Below, in pieces: positions 11,941 to 24,770 of a DNA stretch of 64,000 nucleotides. The DNA comes from Todiramphus chloris collaris (Eukaryota; Chordata; Aves; Coraciiformes; Alcedinidae). Location of the stretch: assembly GCA_025345505.1 (NCBI GenBank), contig JANVCC010010406.1, positions 18,739,825-18,803,824 of the forward strand. The letters are read 5' to 3'. The notes beneath the pieces are model-generated. The model was given only the letters and a program-made list of their open reading frames with translations. It did no database searches and was not told where the DNA came from. A program made the position numbers and the translations under genes. The number at the start of each line of letters is the position of its first letter. Within the stretch, counting starts at the first letter, position 1.

Positions 11941-13260
11941 TTTTTTTTTTTTTTTTAAAGTTACATAACTTTCATATGATTGTATGACTTCAACAATTTG
12001 ACAACTTAAATGTTACCAAAGGAGGTGTTTTAGAAGAGCCTTGCACATGTAAGCTTAGAACACATTTTTTTTTTTGCTTGTTCTCTGAGTGGCTGAAGAG
12101 TGTTGTGTTTATTTACATCTTAGAACAGATGAACAGGTTTGTTTGCTGCAAGGTAGAACTTTCAAGAATATTTCTGTATCTATTGTCCTGTTGAAAAACA
12201 TTCCTTTCGTGAGGTTTTTAATAAAATCTCAGTCCTTTTCTATTTACATTTTATTATGTTTTGTTAGTTTTCCTTCTTTTTAAAGCTACCGTTTTCTCCA
12301 GTGTTCTTACAGCTACCAGGCCACTGCCTAGACACCAGCTGCTCTGTGTGTTGTCCTAGCAGCTGAAAATGCACTTAATAGAGTAACCTGTATTTTTCAA
12401 AACGTGCATTTTATGTGACTTTTTTTCCAGGTGACATATGCTGCCAAGGTACCACAGCCTGGTTTTGGAATTTCCAAAAATTTTACATACTTGTTTTCTA
12501 ACTTAATATGTGTTACATCCACGTCCAGGATTCATTGCTTGTAAATATAGAAGAATGAGGATGAATTAGTGATTTTGACTACTGAAAAACTGTTATCTGT
12601 ACCATTATTACAAGAAAGTAGAATTTCATATGGTCTTCATGGTTTTTGTATTGTATTTTTTCAATTTTCTAACACAAGAGATGATACCAGTAGAGGATCT
12701 TTCTTTCCCAATGAGTTACACCAGTAAATTTAACAACAGTTTGGATATACTAAGTATTTGTCTTTTTTTACAATGGAATTGATGGGATAATACAGATTGA
12801 AAAAAGTTTCATTTAGTTCTAAATTGAATGGACTTATTTTTTCTCTTTAGACATGGGCTCATAAAACCATTAGATCTGGGATGCTGTCTAAGACTTATTT
12901 AAATTTCATGTTGCTTGAAGCTTTATGTCTGCCACAGTCAACTTGAAGTTTAAAAGTTGCTTATCTCCTGAAAACAGTAAGAGGAACCTCATTGTTCAGC
13001 TAAAATGAATCTTCACTTCTTTCATTCAGCCTCTCTCTCAGGAATGGTGCTAAAACACCAATTAAAATTAAGTCTGTAAGTTCTAAAAATGTGCTTTAAG
13101 TTAAGAAAGTGACAGTAGTTATGTCGCTAGTTCAAGTATCATCACGTGATATGTGCGTGCCATACCATGCCAGGTATCCTCATATGTTGCTAAAATTAAT
13201 GATCATCCTACTCCAGAAGCAGGCTTACGAATGGCAGTCATGAAGAGACCCGTGCCTGCA

Positions 13261-13315
13261 ACTCTTCCTACTGAAGTCAATAGGACTGTGCAAGTAATTA
13301 GGAGTGTTCACATGC
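13261..13315. repeat. Ancient amniote repeat relic
   Basis: The phrase cctactgaagtcaataggac followed by tgtgcaagtaattaggagtg resembles the 'gaagtcaatgggac' core of old palindromic repeats common in crocodile, turtle and bird DNA. It is too short for family assignment. Confidence 0.35.
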
Positions 13316-14826
13316 CTGTCTTGTAGACATTACTGCAAAAAAGCAGACTTCGTGTTCAGAGTGGAGTTCTGGTTTAAATATATTTTCTGAATGTTTTTGT
13401 TAAATGACTCAGGTACCGCATGAATTTCACTGGAATAGGAAAACTTCTTCAATCTCTAGTTTGATTCCAGCACAGCAGTAATTTGTAATGTAAAATTGCA
13501 AAGTATGTTTTACGTAAGACATAATGCATATTAAAGGGAAACTATGTCACCTGTCACAGAGAAGGGTTTTTCCAAGCAACATACACTGGGTTGTTGCTTT
13601 TTAATTTGCTGTGCTTACACTTATGGTTCCCTTCTAATGGTATGACAAAACTGACTGATGAGAAAACACTGAAATCCAGAATGAAATATAAAGAATTAAT
13701 ATATACTGAAATTTAATAGGATCTTCTTTTCTTAAGCAAACTACAGGAGAAATTCTCTGCAAGTCATAGGTCCTGTGGTAGTAAATACCTGAAAATCCAA
13801 CTTGTGACTCCTGGAACAAGTTCAGAGACATTAAGTGATTTTGTTGATCATTTTGTGCACTGTTACATTCTGGAAGCGTCCATGATGAACATCATTCTTT
13901 ATGTTAGCTGAAAATAAAGCAACATGTAGCCAGGCTGAGTAATGATTGCAATTTGGGTTTTAGAAGCCTGTACCAAATACAGCATAATAGTTTATCTTTT
14001 GGATAATAGTTCTGCTTATTCAAACCAGAAGAGCTCTGTTTTTTAAATTGACTCAGATCAGATGTGGCAAGATGCCCTTGTTAAGAAATGCCATTTGATT
14101 CCAGGTAGCCCTTCAATTTGGTTACATGAATAAAGTTAGGTACCTAGTTAAGTGCTATATTGCTCACAGACAGATGTAACGAGCCTATTGCCAAAAACCT
14201 GTGAAAGTCTCCCATTCAGTCCCAGAATATTTCTGCATGGGTTGAGAGCAAAAGATCCACTTCTCACAGTCCCCCAAAGTCATTGTGGAACCTCTGATAT
14301 CACTGGTGATGTTTCACATCCACTGAGCTGGAATATCAGGTACAAAGCAAAAACAGCGTTCTCCTTCCAAATGTGGATTATCTTTGTATTATATGATATA
14401 GATATTGAAAGATACTGCTGTCAGTTAGGGTCAGATACAAGAAGACCATAGATGATAACGTCATCAGAGTAAAGCACTCAGGTTAGGAAGAAGCACCACG
14501 GGGTTTTCCTTTCTGCTAGTCAAGGTGTTCATATTGATCTTAACCAGCCTTTTGTTACTGCAAAGGAATCCATCTGGAAATAAAAATGCACTAAGTCAAA
14601 TTTTAAAATTATTACAGCCAGTTCTGTTGTTCAGAATATCAGGGTTTGCCTTTATCTTAGAACATGTCTTGGTGCGATTGAAGCCTTGGGGTAAATCTAA
14701 ATTATTTGAAGGCATCTGTGCTCCATCAAGGCTGGATTCAGGAAAATTTATCAATTTGCATAACTAGAGGAAATTGTCATCTGACCTTATGAGCAATGTA
14801 AAATGTTTTATGATATATCTAATGTG

Positions 14827-14840
14827 ATATATATATATAT
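14827..14840. repeat. (AT)n microsatellite
   Basis: Seven AT dinucleotides in a row, followed by more imperfect TA-rich sequence to about 14850. Confidence 0.8.
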
Positions 14841-16819
14841 TTATATACATAAAGAGTCAAAGTAGCCTACATGAAACATAACTTCCTTATCTGCATCTTT
14901 GAAGATGACCTAAAAACTAACCAGTAAAAACTATTTTTCCACTTAACTCTTCTGAAGATGAAGAAGATACAACCACAGAGTAATCAAACGTTAGTGCCAC
15001 TTGGCATTATTTAGAAGTGGGTATAAGGAGAGGCTTCCTATGCAACTGAACATAGTTTGTGTCACTTGGGGAAGTAACAGGGAGCTAATGCTTTTTCTGA
15101 ATTGGAGCTTTGCCACAGCCCTCTGTTGAACTGGAGGATGTGTTAAGTGAGCTTTTCCACAAATACTGCAAGTAGGTAAAATAAGAGCAGTTTTGGCACA
15201 GTTGTTTGATAAAGGTAGGAAATAGGCTGTTAACAATGCAGTGAATAGGATGTGCAGCCTCTGTTGATGCTGTGCTTCATAAGAGAACTCAAGCAGAATC
15301 AAATTTCCTCTTTCGGAGAGGCTGATGGGAAGCCTTGTATACTGAGGAGGAATAGGCGCTAGCACCAAGTGACAAGTCCATAGGCAAGACCACACTCCTC
15401 CATTTTAATAAGACTGTCTGAAGCTTTTACAGAGAATTCATGAGTGGTCAAGCTGAAAAAAGCCAAAACACAACAACAACAGCAAACCCAACAAAAAGCA
15501 AGCGAGCAAACAAACAAAAATCTGGAAAAGAAATCAATATGTACAACAAAATAAAGTGAGTAGTAGCAGAAACATCAGTGAGGAAAATTCAATTAAAATA
15601 AGAGAAAGAATGAGCCAATGACCTTCTACATGAACCCCAGTATTCAGGTTTTCTATAAACACAGTCTAACTCAGGCAAATATATTGTGCCAAAAGCATTT
15701 TAGACAAAGAAAAAATAAATAAATACCATATGGAGACCCAATTGGTCACAGTGCCAGAACTAACCTTTGAACCAAGCCATGTTTCTAAATATGGGAATGA
15801 GAGAGAAGGGGGTGGGGATGGGAAGAGAGAGGAAGAAAAGACCTTTTGTTTTCTTTAAGGGAGGGAGAAAGCTTATTGCTCCAGGCAGTCTCCGGGAGAG
15901 TTTGCTGGTCCAGCACACTGTGTCATTGTGGTGGCGTTGCTGGGTTCCTGCTCTTTGTCATATTCCATCACAGCCTGGGACTTAACTTGACAGCAGCAAA
16001 GGGTTTCTCTGAAATGGATTCAACTGGTTAGTTCACCCACTCACATGCAAAAAGTCCCAGAGTGTCATGAGCCATGGATAATTTTCTGAAAAACACCAAC
16101 TCCTTGACTCTTTCAGGAACCATAACAAAAAAAGTTTTACTGAAGACTTAGTCAATGAAACTCTGGGTTTTTTTTTGTATGGCTATTTTATTTTTTTTTC
16201 CTATTCAGTCTGAAAACAAAAATATCCAAATGCTTTCTTGTCTGAAACGAAGTGGAAGTCACATCTTTCCTACAGTTCCATATACAAGTGCCACATTTAG
16301 CCATCCTTCTCTGTTGCAGAAGAGAACTACGTAATTAAACACAACTCCCCACTCTCTATTAGGACATGCTGTAACAACCTGTATGTATCATAGAAAGATG
16401 GATGTGTCTTTTATTTTATTACAATAGGATTTTGACTGGTCTGCCTAACACCATGGTTGAACCCCCTGATGTAGACCATTGTAACCACAAGCATTTCCAG
16501 TGACACTGGTATTTATACTTTAATATTAGTAATCTCTATGAGAGTGTGACAGTCTGCTCAAGTTTATCCTGTTGCTGATCACATGATATGGATCACATAT
16601 TGGAAACCTAACTCCACATATAATGTGATAAATGTAATGGGAAACTCTTGCCCAGGTTTGCAGTCAGGAATGGGGGAGAAGCTGGTCTGAGAAGGTTCTT
16701 GGTCAGAGTGAGCACTTACAGGCAATAAAAATAATTTTAATATAAGTAAACCTTACCTCATGGTCCCATGGAAGTCCTCAGTCACGTAGTTACAATCACT
16801 GAATTGTGTAGGTCATACG

Positions 16820-16849
16820 CACACACACACACACATATATATATATATG
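16820..16849. repeat. (AC)n(AT)n compound microsatellite
   Basis: A run of AC dinucleotides passes directly into a run of AT dinucleotides, a typical compound dinucleotide microsatellite. Confidence 0.9.
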
Positions 16850-17581
16850 TATTTTAGTCAAGGAAATTTATTCTATATTCAGCTGCTGAATATGAATATG
16901 TGAGAGAGAAAGCTTTTCTGGTGTGACTAATATGTTTTTGTGGGCTAGAATCAGATGAGTAGAAACATAAGAGGTGTGTGAAGAACAAGAGGGACTGAGA
17001 GAGCACCAAGGAGGGAGCATCTGGGGACCTTTAGACAAGTAAATGATTTCAAGGGATATAACTTCACAGCATGTGTTAAAATTAAACCAAGACAATAAGT
17101 TGACTGATGGGAGGTGAAGCTTTAGTGCTTATAAAATACAATGAAATAATTCAAAGTGTCGGAGGACATGTGAGTTGGCTTACTCCAAACCAAACAACAC
17201 ATTGTCTTTTTGTTTGGCAATTATTAACTTTTAGCATTATTAACTTTTTCTAACTCAGGGTGGGCAAGGCATATATCCTCCTCTGTAGACGTGTTTATTT
17301 AAATTGAGTCTGGTGGAGAAAGTTGCTGGGATCTATTGTCATATTCTAATGGCTTGCTGAATTCTTAATAAAATGTTTAGACACAAGGTTAAGTAACTCT
17401 CTTTTAAGGGACAGAACTGAGGGAGTGGGTAGATTCTTGAAGTTGCCCTTAATCAAATTTTGAACTTACTGAATTTAGTGGATACATTTCCACTGTTAAG
17501 TCAAGTTAACCTAAAATATACTGAAGAATATGGAACTTGGGTCAAGTGTTTGATAAACCTGTGTGTTGTTCAGCTTTGCAG

Positions 17582-18218
17582 AAAAGGACCTGGGGATCCT
17601 GATGGACAACAAGCTGAACTTAAACAAGAACCTGCCTTTACTGTGAATACTGGCTGCATTAGAAGGACTGCTGACAGCAGGTTTAGGGAGGTAATCCTGA
17701 CCCTCTACTTAGCTCTGGTGGACCATGCCCGGAATTCCTGTGTACAGTTTTGGGCTCCCCAGTACAAGAGAGACATGGACATACTGGAGAGAATGCAACA
17801 AAGGGCCACAAAGATAATTAAGGCACTGGAGCATCTCTCCTTTATTCATGTAAAGGCTGAGAGGGCTAGGACTGTTCAGCCTGGAGAAAAGCAGGCTCAG
17901 GAGGATCTTATCCTTGTGTACAAATGCTTGAAGGGAGGATACAAAGTAGATGCAGCCAGGCTGTTTATAGAGATGCCCAGTGGCAAGACCAGAGGCAATG
18001 GGCACAAACTGAAGTACAGGAGGTTCTCTCTGAACATCAGAAAATCCTTTTTCACTGTGAAGGTGACTGACCACTGGTGTAGGTTGCTCAGGGACATTTT
18101 GTAGTCTTAGAAAAGCCATCTGGACATGGTCCTGGGAAACTGGATTTAGGTGTCAGGGGGATTGGACCAGATGACCTCTAGAGGCCCCTCCCAACCTCAA
18201 CCATTCTGTAATTCTATT
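17582..18218 (+). mobile_element. CR1 LINE, 5'-truncated copy with ORF2 C-terminus
   Basis: The copy starts in the CR1 ORF2 region that follows the catalytic box (gacctggggatcctgatgga) and ends in the 3' terminus (ggaccagatgacctctagag, then ccattctgtaattctatt). A stop-free plus frame at 17460-18104 covers most of it. From about 17700 it reads as the CR1 ORF2 C-terminal part, with VQFWAPQYKRDMDILERMQQ (about codons 95-114) and NGHKLKYRRFSLNIRKSFF. The codons before 17582 are unrelated flanking DNA. A piece just after the start and part of the 3' untranslated region are missing, so it is a dead, moderately old copy. Confidence 0.9.
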
Positions 18219-21200
18219 ACATGTGTGAGATTCTTGGATGGTTATTTATTTCTTGCACAACAGAAAGTGTAGCTCAACTGTCTTAACATCATTTGCTGTC
18301 TTCATAAGAAAAATCAATTGCATTGGGACTGATATTCTGTCTTTGTGATGGACTTCTGATCACAAGGTATTCTTTTGGCATTCAACACCATAGTTTTATT
18401 CCTAGATAGTTTATAAAGGGTTAGTAACTGCTTACTAGAGGTGAAAAAGAAGTATCAGCCTTGTAGTAACAAGTGATATGGAAGGTTATAAGCATGTCAA
18501 GAGGAAGCGTAATGCATGGTTTTAATAATGGTTAGAAACCTATTGATTGATTGGATTTGAAAACAATTGATTATTTATTACAACATATATTAATCATTTC
18601 TTGTTATTAATCATTTAGTAACTTTTCATTCACTGTTTTTACAGAGAAACTTGTTATGAAATTGTGCCTCCAGTAAAAATAAAGAAACCAAAGTAAATGC
18701 AGATCATTGAAATCTGACTTATATATGAAAAGATTGACTTTTAATTATTATTTTAGTGCCTCAATCTTTCAATACCAAGATCCGTAGGTGTGATTAATTT
18801 TGACTCATGCAAATTATTATGTCTACAAACACAGTTCAGTGTGTCAATTTATAAAACTTACATTGTCTATGGAAATTATTCAAGAACTCAGTTTCATAAG
18901 GGAATTCAGGAATTCTCTCCAGGAAGAAAATCTTGAGTAGAAGTCTGAGTTTTGATCCTTCCACTTTAGATGCTAAGAGAAATATTTCTCATCTGAGCAA
19001 AATTCTAGTGGATATGTTTGATTAGTATATCATGAGGAGGTATTAATAAGCATAACATGAGTAAAAGCTGAAGCTGGGCCAGAGTTAACAGGAAGCTGCT
19101 GCACAGTATTTTTGTTAATTTCAAGAAAACATTTGTTAAGGGGGACTTCTACTGGGTCATCTGGTTCAGCAGCCACATCTGGTTATTTGTGTTGAATTCC
19201 TACCAGGTTCAAGTGTAGGATGGTGGAAGGACAAAAGGCATAGTGAGGAGGCTGAACTGCTGCCCAGCACACCTCTTTCCCATTTACCAGCTCTGACATT
19301 GTGGGAACAACAGTTTGACTGCAAATGGGTTCTCCAGCCTGGTGCTATCTCTGTTTAGAGTATTTTGAGTGACATTGGTTCAGTGTGCTCAGAACTACTT
19401 TGTTTTCCATGTGGTGCTACTCGGGTAGCAACAGTGCCGCTCTCCTTCCACATTAGAAGGAGCAGAATCACAGAAAAATCTTCATTTGGCCAGGCTAAGG
19501 CCTGGATGAATATCTGAGGAAGGAGAAAGACTTTCTTGCATTTGTCAAGAGTTTCCCTCTTATGGTAGGAGTTCAGCTCCATAAGGTTGTCAGCCTGTGT
19601 CCTGGCTACTTGGCTTTACTCTGGTGTTCAGGAAAGGAGAATAAGTCTATTCTTTCCTGAATGTTTCCATCTGGATCCTCTCTGGGACTTGGTTTCCAGG
19701 CTGTGTAGTAAGGAGGCAAGGAACAGGCTATGTCTTCTCACTGGCTGACTCCCTGCAGCCCTTTCTCTCGGGGATGCAATGCACCTTGGGCTTGCTGTAC
19801 TGGTATACATGTGGACACTTCTCTCCATTGCTCAGCCCACACCTCAACTCCTACTGCTCATAGCAATGGGTTTATGTCTTCCTCTGACAACAGGTTGCTA
19901 TGACCCTCATGAGAGTTTGTAGATATATTGGATATTTCTTTCCTACTTCTTGGTGCGCAGTTGTAAGATGAGCGTGCACTCCACAGCCTGTGAGCCATCC
20001 TGGCACTGCAGGCTCAAATGAATGGCCCTACATCATGTCCTTTTTGACAGTAAATATTGCAGTATATATACACGTTGCTCAACAGTCATGGTGCAGCTCA
20101 CAGAATTCTCTCATTTCACAGCTTTCTGACATATTCTTCATAATCACCAAACCAAGCTTCAACTTGCTTTTCCCCAACACCATAATGATTTTACAAGTGT
20201 CTTGTTTCAATGGTTGGTATAAAGCCTCCCTCTAAGCCAAAGAGATTCCTGTATACCAAATCAGAAGATATGTTTGACTTGGTTATTTTTAGTAACAGCA
20301 GCAAAAGCACAAAATGTAGCACTGATAGACAGAAATCTCACAAGAACCACCTTTTTAGTTTGACACAGAGATCCTGGACTTAGAAACATATCTAGAGTCA
20401 TTTTCCTTTCTGTTCTAAGTTCCAGTCACTTAAGACCCTAACTCCATCATTTTGCTGTGTCAAGAAAGAAGGCTAATGTTGCTTTCATTAATAGTATTGC
20501 CTCCAACATCATGCTTGCCAAAGAGACTGTCCATGTAACAGACAGCTTAAGTGTATGGTATTTTTAATCCAATATTAATATTTGACCAGGAGGGAATTAT
20601 TACCGTCAACATAGACCAATTTCACCATGGTGGACATATCCCTCTTTAAAGCTTGATCCACTGAATAGTGTTGAGATGCACAATCCTAATGCTCTTTATG
20701 TGATTTATGCTTGGTTGTGGTCTAAACTTTACAGGGTTGGTTATCTAACTTACGGGAGAATATGGCCTGCATGCTCAGAGAGAGAAACCATTAAGTAACT
20801 TGATGAAAAATGGTGGCAGAGATGACTTCCTGAAACGGACGAGTCTGACAATTTAACAGAAAAACAAAACTCCACTGCTTCCAACCTCATACTAGGATTA
20901 TGGTTCAGCTGCTTTGGACTTAGCAGCAGTCCACATGGAGCTCCCTGTCAGCTGCCACATCAAATCTCATTCACTTCTGCATTGTGTCATTGCTTTTATG
21001 AACAGAACAGGCAACTTTGAGAATTTCATTTGCTGCTACCTGATATACCATTATTCACCTCTTACCATTTTAGCAAAGCAGTTATGCTGCTGTCAGAGGT
21101 AATGGAGACCATGCCACTAAGAAAATTGGCTGTAATTTATTTATTAATTGTTTCTACATACCACAAAAGAGAACATGTACTTTACGGCTAGGTCCAAGGT

Positions 21201-22354
21201 ATCTGAGAGCCCTTGAAGTTCATGGTTTTCCGGTATTCTAAGTTCTACTTATGGCTTTTCCTGTATATGACACACAACACCACCCCTGTGGTCTTCAAGG
21301 CCGATTTCTTCTTTGCTTTCTTTAGTCACAAATCATTCTGAGGCATCCCTTAAGTGCATTTGTATTGTTAAGTGCACCGGCCTGATTTGGTGTTAATTCA
21401 ATTTGAGTGCCCTTAATATCTTGCGGGAGTGAGGCAATGCATGCAAGCTGTACCTTGTAAAAACAGGTTCCAGGTCCGCCTGAGAGCAAAGCACCTTTCC
21501 CACAGCAATTTACCAAAGTTGCTGATAAAATTTTCATAAGGAAACCTTTTTAGTCTGACCCTATTGTGTTATTCTACCATTAAGAGTTGGGGAACCGAGA
21601 CTGTATTCTGGTGACAGTTTATCACATTCTCCATTATTTTAGTGTATAGACATCCTACTGGTGGGTCACAGCCTATATCCCCTCTTCTTACAATGTGGAA
21701 ATGGCTTTCAGAACCAGAGCCTGGAGGCCTGAGTAAGCCAGTTGCAGCATGTGTCTGTCAATATAACTGAATTGAACTCTAGATAAACCAGTCACCTATA
21801 ACCTTCAGATGATGGGAGATGAACCATTTTAGTGCATTCAGGGCCAAGCAAAGAGAGGAAAAAACAGAAGTAAACCTAGGAGTAGTTAGTCCTAATGAAC
21901 ATGTGGAAGAAACAATGTCACATTTTAGAAAAGGTATTTGACTAACAATCAAAGATGAAAAGCTAGTTTTAAAGTAACTGGGATAAGAAAATGCTATCTT
22001 CAAACAAGGACTTCTTTTGCTCTCACATGAGTGACTGTAAATCCTAAACAACTCTGATGTTAATGAAAAAAGTTTATAGTATAAAGACACAGCCTATAAT
22101 GCCAAGAAAAGTGCTCACCCGCCTGGCAGATTGCCTCTGTGCACTACTGTAAATCCAGACTTTGGAGCTGCAGCAATGGACTCAGTGAAGGGTCCAGCTG
22201 CTGCACATGTGATGTTTCAGAACCCGTATGTTCTGACATATTCTATGAATGCAATTTTTTTCATCTGTTTTAGAAAACATAACCAAGCTAGTCTAGATGC
22301 CATCTGAAAACACAGATGGATATCTTCTGAATTGCTCTATAGCATTTTGAAACA
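18219..22354. other. Non-coding stretch, no gene seen
   Basis: About 4 kb without a recognised gene, CR1 or LTR. 19.2-21.6 kb is slightly less AT-rich and has several short open frames on both strands, none with a nameable motif. It could hide a strongly decayed old repeat. Confidence 0.45.
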
Positions 22355-22476
22355 AAAGAAGAGAAGAGAAGAGAGGAGAGGAGAGGAGAGGAGAGGAGAG
22401 GAGAGGAGAGGAGAGAAGAGAAGAGAAGAGAAGAGAAGAGAAGAGAAGAGAAGAGAAGAGAAGAGAAGAGAAGAGA
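22355..22476. repeat. (AGAAG)n / (GGAGA)n pentanucleotide array
   Basis: About 120 bp of purine-only pentamers: AGAAG units, then a central block of GGAGA units, then AGAAG units again. It abuts the CR1 at the place where that element's own ATTCTATG-type tail would normally be. Confidence 0.95.
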
Positions 22477-23770
22477 ATTACTGAGGCTGGAAAAGACCTC
22501 TGAGATCACCAAGTCCAGCCTATGACCCAACACTGCCACATCGGCTAGACCATGGCACTAAGTGCCACATATGGCCATTCTTTAAACACATCCAGGGACG
22601 GTGACTCCACCTCCCTGGGCAGCCCATTCCAATGTCTGATCACCCTCTCTGTCAGGAAGTGCTTCCTGATATCCAACCAAAACCTCCCCTGGTGCAGCTT
22701 CAGGCCATTACCTCTCATCCTGTCACCAGTTGCCTGGGAGAGGAGGCTGACCCCCACCTGACTACAACCTCCCTTCAGGTAGTTGTAGAGAGCGACAAGG
22801 TGCCCCCTGAGTCTCCTCTTTTCCAGGCTAAACAACCCCAGCTCCCTCAGCCTCTCCTCATAAGACTTTCCTTCCAGTCCCTTCCCCAGCCTCGTTGCTC
22901 TCCTCTGGACCCGCTCCAGCACCTCAATATCCTTCTTGAAGTGAGGGTCCCAGAACTGTACCCAGTACTCGAGGTGAGAATCATAACCCTAATCCTGCTG
23001 GCCACACTATTCCTGATACCATCCAGGATGCCACTGGCCTTCTGGGCCTCCTGAGCACACTGCTGGCTCATGTTCAACCAGTTGTCAACCAGCACTCCCA
23101 AGTCTCTCTCCACCAGGCTGCTGTCCAACCATTCCTCTCCCAGTCTGTAGCACTGCCTGGGGTTATTGTGGCTAATATGCAGGACCCTGCACTTGGTCCT
23201 GTTGAACTTCATACCACTGGCCTCAGCCCAGTGACCCAGCCTGTCCAGGTCCCTCTGCAGCATCTTCCTACCCTCTGGCAGATCGACATTCCCTCCCAGT
23301 TTGGTGTCATCTGCAGATTTACTGAGGTTAGACTCAATCACCACATCCAGGCCATCAGTAAAGATGTTGAACAGGACTGGGAGCAGTACTGATCCCTAGG
23401 ATACACCACTGGTCACCAGACACCAACTGGATGCAGCACTGTTCACCACCACTCTCTGGGCCTGGCCATCCAACCAGTTTTTAACCTAGTGAAGGGTGCA
23501 CCTGTCCAAGCCGTGGACTGCCAGCTTTTCCAGGAGGATGCTATGGGAGACTGTGTCAAAGGCTTTGCTGAAGTCTAAGGACATCCACAGTCTTCCCCTC
23601 ATCCACTAGGTGGGTTACCCAGTCATAAAAGGGTATGAAATTGGTCAGACAGAACCTTCCTTTCCTAAACCCATGTTGGCTAGGCCTGATCACCTGGTTG
23701 TCTTCTATATGTTGCGTGATGGCACTCAGGATGAACTGCTCCATAACCTTGCCAGGCACTGAGGTCAGGT
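22477..23770 (-). mobile_element. CR1 LINE, 5'-truncated, between two pentamer arrays
   Basis: On the minus strand the order is the reverse transcriptase core, the ORF2 C-terminus and the 3' untranslated region. The core at about 23560-23765 reads SAITQHIEDNQVIRPSQHGF and HLVDEGKTVDV. The catalytic-box region within 22847-23344 shows [16 protein letters not shown]. The last part at 22545-22922 reads [18 protein letters not shown] and [20 protein letters not shown]. Frame breaks separate the pieces. The usual tail repeat is missing and replaced by the 22355-22476 array. The 5' truncation point at about 23770 passes straight into a second array of the same pentamer. Confidence 0.95.
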
Positions 23771-23863
23771 GAGAAAGAAGAGAAGAGAAGAGAAGAGAAG
23801 AGAAGAGAAGAGAAGAGAAGAGAAGAGAAGAGAAGAGAAGAGAAGAGAAGAGGAAGAGAAGAG
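23771..23863. repeat. (AGAAG)n pentanucleotide array before gap
   Basis: Nearly pure AGAAG units up to the assembly gap, with one irregular unit (aggaagag) just before the Ns. The true length is unknown. Confidence 0.95.
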
Positions 23864-23963
23864 NNNNNNNNNNNNNNNNNNNNNNNNNNNNNNNNNNNNN
23901 NNNNNNNNNNNNNNNNNNNNNNNNNNNNNNNNNNNNNNNNNNNNNNNNNNNNNNNNNNNNNNN
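23864..23963. other. Assembly gap (100 N)
   Basis: Exactly 100 N, a conventional placeholder for a gap of unknown size. It sits between an AGAAG array and an AAAAG array, so the missing sequence is probably more purine pentamer repeat that did not assemble. Confidence 0.98.
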
Positions 23964-24056
23964 AAAAGAAAAGAAAAGAAAAGAAAAGAAAAGAGAAAAG
24001 GAAAGAAAAGAAAAAGAAAAGAAAAGAAAAGAAAAGAAAAGAAAAGAAAAGAAAAG

Positions 24057-24087
<31 letters not shown>

Positions 24088-24136
24088 GAGAAAAAGAATA
24101 AAAAGAAAAGAAAAAAGAAAAAAAGGAAAAAAAAGG
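23964..24136. repeat. (AAAAG)n pentanucleotide array after gap
   Basis: AAAAG units that become irregular towards the 3' side. The motif differs from the AGAAG array left of the gap, so the two flanks are either different parts of one evolving array or two separate arrays. Confidence 0.95.
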
Positions 24137-24139
24137 TAG

Positions 24140-24744
24140 TGTGCTGTTTTTTTTCTGGGATACAGTTAATTTTATTCATAGTGGCTGGTATCTTGCTTGG
24201 ATATTGGATATCTTGCTTGATCCATTTTATGGATTTTTGTTGGAAACAGTTGTTTATACTCCAGAGGTGTTTTGTTATCACTAAACAGTTCTTACACAGA
24301 GTCAAGGCCTTTTCTGCTTCTCACCCACTGCACCAGTGAGTAGGGTGGGGGTGCACAACATGTTGGGAGGGGACACAGCTAGGACAAGTGACCTCAACTG
24401 ACCAAATGGATATTCCATGCCATATGACATCATGCTCACCATATTAATCTGGGAAATGAAAGAACTCCTAGCTATGGTGTTTGCCTTCCCAAGTAACTGT
24501 TACACATGGTGGAGCCTGGCTTTCCTGGGTATGGCTGAACCCTTCCCTGCTGGTGGGAAGTAGTGCATGGATTTCTTGTTTTGCTTTTCTTGAGCGTGCA
24601 GCTTTTCCTTTACCTATTATTTTGTCTTTATCACAGCCCATGACTTTTCTCACTTTTACCCTTCCGTTTCTCTTCCCAAATCCACTGGAGTGCAAGCGAG
24701 CAGCTGTGTGGTGCTTAGTTGCTGGCTGGGGTTAAATCACAACA
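24140..24744 (+). mobile_element. 5' LTR of a fossil endogenous retrovirus (ERVK-like)
   Basis: An LTR of about 605 bp starting TGTGCTG and ending AACA, of a type common in neoavian genomes. Recognisable stretches are gggatacagttaattttatt, acagagtcaaggccttttct, gtgcacaacatgttgggagg and a terminal gctggctggggttaaatcac. It is followed at once by a primer-binding site and leader, so it is a 5' LTR rather than a solo LTR. The family assignment rests on the Lys-type primer-binding site. This is a fossil: no 3' LTR or gag-pol-env region follows in the window. Confidence 0.85.
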
Positions 24745-24752
24745 GTCCTTTT

Positions 24753-24770
24753 TGGTGACAAATGTGGGGC
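24753..24770 (+). other. tRNA primer-binding site of the fossil retrovirus
   Basis: An 18-bp stretch eight bases after the LTR end has the layout of a Lys-tRNA (Lys1,2-type) primer-binding site, with the characteristic ...gtggggc 3' half. This supports a betaretrovirus-like (ERVK) origin. Confidence 0.65.

Larger units (their letters stand above)
13316..17581. other. Non-coding stretch with simple repeats
   Basis: No gene was recognised. A 134-codon minus-strand open frame at 14991-15395 has no domain I can name and may be chance. Simple repeats lie at 14827-14840 (AT), 15455-15520 (imperfect CAA/CAAA-rich) and 16820-16849 (AC then AT). Confidence 0.5.

Noticed and set aside
14991-15395. 134-codon minus-strand open frame
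   Set aside because: No recognisable domain, no splice or start context, and the length is within chance expectation for 64 kb of six-frame sequence.
23556-24305. Long minus-strand open frame rich in Leu-Phe-Ser
   Set aside because: It is a translation of the AGAAG and AAAAG arrays and the N gap joined to CR1 reverse-transcriptase sequence; the repeat part is not a protein.
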